Source: an uncultured Porphyromonadaceae bacterium (GTDB lineage Bacteria > Bacteroidota > Bacteroidia > Bacteroidales > Muribaculaceae). Taken from it: a DNA stretch of 26,468 nt. Below the pieces are notes generated by a model, which saw only the letters and a program-made list of their open reading frames with translations, was not told the DNA's origin and did not search any database. A program made the translations under genes and the position numbers. The DNA is taken from NCBI GenBank assembly GCA_900548875.1, contig URMA01000036.1:1-26468 (forward strand), in the 5' to 3' direction. Of the stretch, positions 23,214-26,468 are shown one piece after another (position 1 is the stretch's first letter; every line of letters begins with the position of its first letter).

Positions 23214-25568
23214 TTATTCATATTTCAAATTTTCTACCGGCGACGTATGAGCGGCACGCCAACATTGATAAGTGACCGTACCCACCGTCACTACCAAAAG
23301 GAGAACAAACGCCAGGGCAAACACCCACCAGCTCATTTCTGTCTTATAGGCGAAATTCTCCAGCCAACGGCCTACTATCCAATACGATACCGGCACTGAC
23401 AACACAAAGCTCACAAGTAGTATTTTCACATACTTCACATTGAACATTCTGACAATATCGCTCGTCGTCGAACCGAACACTTTCCGCACGGCAATCTCAC
23501 GCTTGCGGTATTCACAGTCGAACATCACCAGACCAAACACTCCGATAATGCTTATCAGCACCGCCAGCAGGGAGAATGAAGTAATCAAACCTGTCATTTT
23601 ACGTTCTTTTTGGTAAGCTTTCTCCATTACCTCCTCATAAAAGCGTACCTCGAAAGGATAATTCTCATCATATTTTTTCAAAACCTTCTGGATATTGTCC
23701 ACCGCATCAAACATATTGGTTCCTTTTTTGATTCGAATATTCAACACCCGCATTGGAAAAGACATATTGACAATCATCAACGGCTTCGAATACTGCCGCA
23801 ACGATTCAAACTTCACATCATCAAAAACTCCGATAACGGTAAATTTATTTTTTCCAAAAAATATTTCCCGCCCTACTGAAAGAGTTTCTTTATACGCTTC
23901 GCTGGCAAGCTTATTGACAAGAACGACATTTTTATCACCTTCTTTAAAATCCCGGCCTGCCAAAAGTTTGATTCCCATCGTTTTCAAATAGTCAGCCGAA
24001 GCAAACATTGTTGCCGGATCCACATCTTCTCCTTCAGACGACTGAAAAACCCAACCTTGCGTATTCCCGTCCACACCCATCGAACTCCAAGAAAGAGAAG
24101 CGTCACTGACAAATGGCAACGTACGCATATCATTGACCACCACTGTCAAATCTTCGGGCAACTCCGAAACCTGCCCCAAATCGCAGACTACCAATTCATC
24201 CTTTTCAAAACCATAATCGGCAGTTCGGATAAGGTACTGCTGCTGTTTATGCATCAACAACGAAGCGACAATCAATGCCGACGACACAAAAAACTGAATA
24301 CCCACCATTGTTTTTCTTACAGCCTGTCCGGTTTTTGATATGCCAAAACTACCTTTCAGCACCACAGCCGGAGTATAGGATGTAAGACGTAAAGCCGGAA
24401 CTACGCTTGCAATTACCCCAACCAATATAGCCACAACCACCATTCCGATTACAATCGGAAGACTATCGGCAAACGACAAGTCGGCTTCCACCAACCACGA
24501 ATACGAAGAGACAGAGAAGGTATAAACCAACCCGAATGCAAGCAAGACTGACAACAAACAGACGACCACCGACTCGACCATCAACGTAATACACAAGCGC
24601 AAACGGGTCGCACCCAATATTTTTTGTGTATTGACACTTTTAACCCTCATCGGGATCAAGGCATTGGAGAAATTCACATAATTTATGCCCGCAATCAGGA
24701 TAATCAACAATGATATGAGCACCAATATGTCTTCAGTCTGCTGCTTTACCGGTGCGTCAAACCAATTGAATCCGGAAATATTCCCCATATAGTGAACCTG
24801 AGAAAGGGGAGTAAATTCAAATTCATTCCAGGAAAAACGTGACCCTTCTTTCTTTGCGCTTTTCAGAAAGTTGTCGGCTTGCTCCTTCAATCCGGCAACA
24901 GCTTCATCGGAATCCAGCTTCACGAGCAACACGAAGCTGTTCATATGCCAATTTCCCCACTGCTCGCCATAAACCGTCCTGTCGATACCGGCATATACAC
25001 AATTTTTAAAACTGTTGTTCTCCGGCATATCTTTATAAATGCCGCCAATAGTCACTTTCCTATCCCTGTCCACGGTTTTTCCTATCACGTCAAGTGTCCC
25101 GAAACAATTCATCGCAAAACTTTCCGGAACAAGCACCGTGTTCGGATTTCTCAAGCAGCGGGCATCGCCTGCAGTCATTTCCAGCTCCAAAACATCAACA
25201 ATGCTTTCGGACGCACATAAATATCGTCCCTTGACCGGCTGCTCGTTGATATAAAACAGCTTGTCGCTCGCCACGCTCCCGGCCTCAATATAGGCATACG
25301 ATTCAACATGTGGCGATAATCCTCCAATCGTCTCACTCCATTTCGGGCTCACATAAACGTAATTTACGTGTTCTTCCTCATCCGGCCACGAAACGACGAA
25401 TATCCGCTCATTGCCGGGAATACAGCCATTGTAAGTGCGGTCGTAATACACCTGCAGCATTATCACCATAAACACCGCCAGGGCAACCGACAGCCCTATC
25501 ACGTTCAGCAACGTCGAGGTCCGGAAACGCCGGAACACGAACATCAGATTTCTATACAGTGTTTTCAT
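23214..25568 (-). CDS. MacB/FtsX-type ABC transporter permease
   Basis: This 784-aa inner-membrane protein is made of two MacB-like halves. Each half has a helix followed by a periplasmic domain, and FtsX-type helices follow. The first helix is near 18-40 (STLLNVIGLSVALAVFMVIML), with three helices near 285-425 (the first is VLISLLIILIAGINYVNFSNAL). The second half begins near 430 (MVGIQFFVSSALIVASLLM) and ends with three helices including SLLAVLISIIGVFGLVMFDCEYRKREIAVRKVFG. This fits Bacteroidetes permeases of the MacB type, which couple ATP hydrolysis in the cytoplasm to movement of substrates from the periplasm. It starts 12 nt after the ATPase gene. Cargo is unknown. Confidence 0.9.
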   Translation of the reverse strand: MKTLYRNLMFVFRRFRTSTLLNVIGLSVALAVFMVIMLQVYYDRTYNGCIPGNERIFVVSWPDEEEHVNYVYVSPKWSETIGGLSPHVESYAYIEAGSVASDKLFYINEQPVKGRYLCASESIVDVLELEMTAGDARCLRNPNTVLVPESFAMNCFGTLDVIGKTVDRDRKVTIGGIYKDMPENNSFKNCVYAGIDRTVYGEQWGNWHMNSFVLLVKLDSDEAVAGLKEQADNFLKSAKKEGSRFSWNEFEFTPLSQVHYMGNISGFNWFDAPVKQQTEDILVLISLLIILIAGINYVNFSNALIPMRVKSVNTQKILGATRLRLCITLMVESVVVCLLSVLLAFGLVYTFSVSSYSWLVEADLSFADSLPIVIGMVVVAILVGVIASVVPALRLTSYTPAVVLKGSFGISKTGQAVRKTMVGIQFFVSSALIVASLLMHKQQQYLIRTADYGFEKDELVVCDLGQVSELPEDLTVVVNDMRTLPFVSDASLSWSSMGVDGNTQGWVFQSSEGEDVDPATMFASADYLKTMGIKLLAGRDFKEGDKNVVLVNKLASEAYKETLSVGREIFFGKNKFTVIGVFDDVKFESLRQYSKPLMIVNMSFPMRVLNIRIKKGTNMFDAVDNIQKVLKKYDENYPFEVRFYEEVMEKAYQKERKMTGLITSFSLLAVLISIIGVFGLVMFDCEYRKREIAVRKVFGSTTSDIVRMFNVKYVKILLVSFVLSVPVSYWIVGRWLENFAYKTEMSWWVFALAFVLLLVVTVGTVTYQCWRAAHTSPVENLKYE

Positions 25569-25580
25569 TGCCTCTCAGGT

Positions 25581-26279
25581 TTAAAGATTCGTTTTTCTAT
25601 TTGCCGTCTGCTCGCTGCCAAGTATCTCGCCGTCGAACATTTCCACAATACGGTGTGCATACTCCGCATCACGGCGGTTGTGGGTCACCATCACCACCGT
25701 CGTACCGCCGGCGTTCAGTTCCGACAGGATGTTCATCACCTCCACGCCGTTTTTCGAATCAAGGTTGCCTGTCGGCTCGTCGGCAAGAATCAGTTCCGGC
25801 GAACTCACCACGGCACGCGCTATCGCCACGCGCTGCTGCTGACCGCCCGACAACTGATGAGGGAAATGGCTTGCACGGTGACTGATTTCCATGCGCCGCA
25901 TCAAATCCGTCACAATGCGGCGGCGCTCCCCGCTCTTTATTTTCAGATAGGTCAGCGGCAGTTCAATGTTCTCAAAAACCGTCAGCTCGTCTATCAGATT
26001 GAAACTCTGGAAGATGAAGCCAACCTTGCCCCGACGAAGATACGTGCGGTCGCGCTCGTTCAGCTTCGACACGTCGCGCCCGTTCAGTTCATAAACGCCG
26101 CCGGTCGGGGTGTCGAGCAGTCCCAACAGGTTCAGCAATGTGGTCTTTCCACAGCCAGAAGGGCCCATTATGGCGACAAACTCGCCCTTTTCCACTTCAA
26201 AATTAAGGTTGTTCACAGCTATCGTCTCCACCTCGCTCGTCCGGAACGATTTGCTCAAATTCGTTGTCTTGATTATCAT
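25581..26279 (-). CDS. ABC transporter ATP-binding protein (MacB/LolD type)
   Basis: This 232-aa ATPase is of the MacB/LolD group. It has Walker A GPSGCGKT (39-46), Q-loop near FIFQSFNLIDELTVFEN (88-104), signature LSGGQQQ (143-149), Walker B LILADE (163-168), D-loop GNLDS and H-loop H200. Length and motif spacing are those of a complete protein. It forms the nucleotide-binding partner of the permease encoded 12 nt downstream. An adaptor gene precedes it by 18 nt on the same strand. The three together match a tripartite export system that would also need an outer-membrane protein encoded elsewhere. Confidence 0.95.
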   Translation of the reverse strand: MIIKTTNLSKSFRTSEVETIAVNNLNFEVEKGEFVAIMGPSGCGKTTLLNLLGLLDTPTGGVYELNGRDVSKLNERDRTYLRRGKVGFIFQSFNLIDELTVFENIELPLTYLKIKSGERRRIVTDLMRRMEISHRASHFPHQLSGGQQQRVAIARAVVSSPELILADEPTGNLDSKNGVEVMNILSELNAGGTTVVMVTHNRRDAEYAHRIVEMFDGEILGSEQTANRKTNL

Positions 26280-26297
26280 GATTTCTTGGTTTTTATA

Positions 26298-26468
26298 TTA
26301 TTCTAAAATCAGCTTGTCGCAATTCTTAAACTGTTCATATCCCGACAGCACCACTCGTTCGCCGGGCTGCAGGCCGTCGAGCACCTCATAGAACCGAGGA
26401 TTCTGGCGGCCGATACGTATTTACCGCCGAGCACATGGCGCAACATCTGAAGCTGTCCTCCTGTGATT
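26298..26468 (-). CDS. C-terminal end of a membrane-fusion (HlyD/MacA-like) adaptor, partial, frame interrupted
   Basis: The last 40 codons (26301-26420) read IRIGRQNPRFYEVLDGLQPG followed by ERVVLSGYEQF, a strong match to the end of Bacteroidetes adaptors paired with MacB-type ABC transporters. The same frame is closed by TAA at 26421-26423. In another frame the far end reads ITGGQL, resembling the TGGQ that normally precedes IRIGRQNP by roughly 18 residues, here at shorter distance and out of frame. The gene is therefore either broken by a small deletion or the sequence is faulty near the window edge. The remainder lies outside. Confidence 0.6.

Noticed and set aside
25368..26306. Open frame of about 312 codons on the plus strand
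   Set aside because: It is antisense to the permease start and the ATPase, both of which have clear motifs; composition is that of a shadow frame.

Overview
The window looks like the chromosome of a member of the Bacteroidales (Bacteroides, Parabacteroides or Prevotella-like). The reasons are TAnnTTTG-type -7 boxes, an almost complete lack of Shine-Dalgarno sequences, a lipoprotein whose acidic residues directly follow the lipobox Cys, a glycoside hydrolase of the kind seen in gut Bacteroidetes, and a MacB-type transporter next to an NtrC-type two-component pair. No species can be named from sequence alone.

Positions 1-17529 (+ strand) are an extracellular or capsular polysaccharide locus of Wzx/Wzy type. 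It opens with the Tyr-rich tail of a BY-kinase (Wzc-like) that lies mostly outside the window, followed by a PHP-type tyrosine phosphatase. wecC and wecB make UDP-ManNAc and UDP-ManNAcA. A Wzx flippase, one GT2, three GT4-like glycosyltransferases, an EpsG-type polymerase, a polysaccharide deacetylase, a hexapeptide acetyltransferase, an alpha/alpha-toroid protein of unknown role and a WecG/TagA/CpsF transferase follow in tightly packed, often overlapping genes. The middle (about 3.9-13.6 kb) is visibly AT-rich, as is usual for horizontally exchanged glycan cassettes, while the ends and especially wecB are GC-richer. A promoter-like box then precedes a Wza-like lipoprotein and a second Wzc-like kinase. 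This kinase lacks a Tyr tail and carries a compensating frameshift pair in its second membrane helix. A strong two-way terminator (17561-17604) ends the locus.

The most unusual structure is at 2034-3895. A small S23/four-helix-bundle gene sits between wecC and wecB, and all three gaps around it and wecB are filled with 7-bp repeats of GTAAACN or its complement GTTTACN. Two gaps are inverted (hairpin-capable). The third is ten heptads in one register and supplies the stop codon of the four-helix gene.

Positions 17620-26468 (- strand) hold, in transcription order from the right: the end of a membrane-fusion adaptor whose frame is interrupted at the window edge, an ABC ATPase, a MacB/FtsX-type permease, a 372-bp gap with three palindromic promoter-like repeats, an NtrC-type response regulator, its histidine kinase, an esterase-zinc ribbon fusion, and a GH144-like surface lipoprotein with its own promoter. 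The regulator pair plausibly controls the transporter. The hydrolase stands alone.
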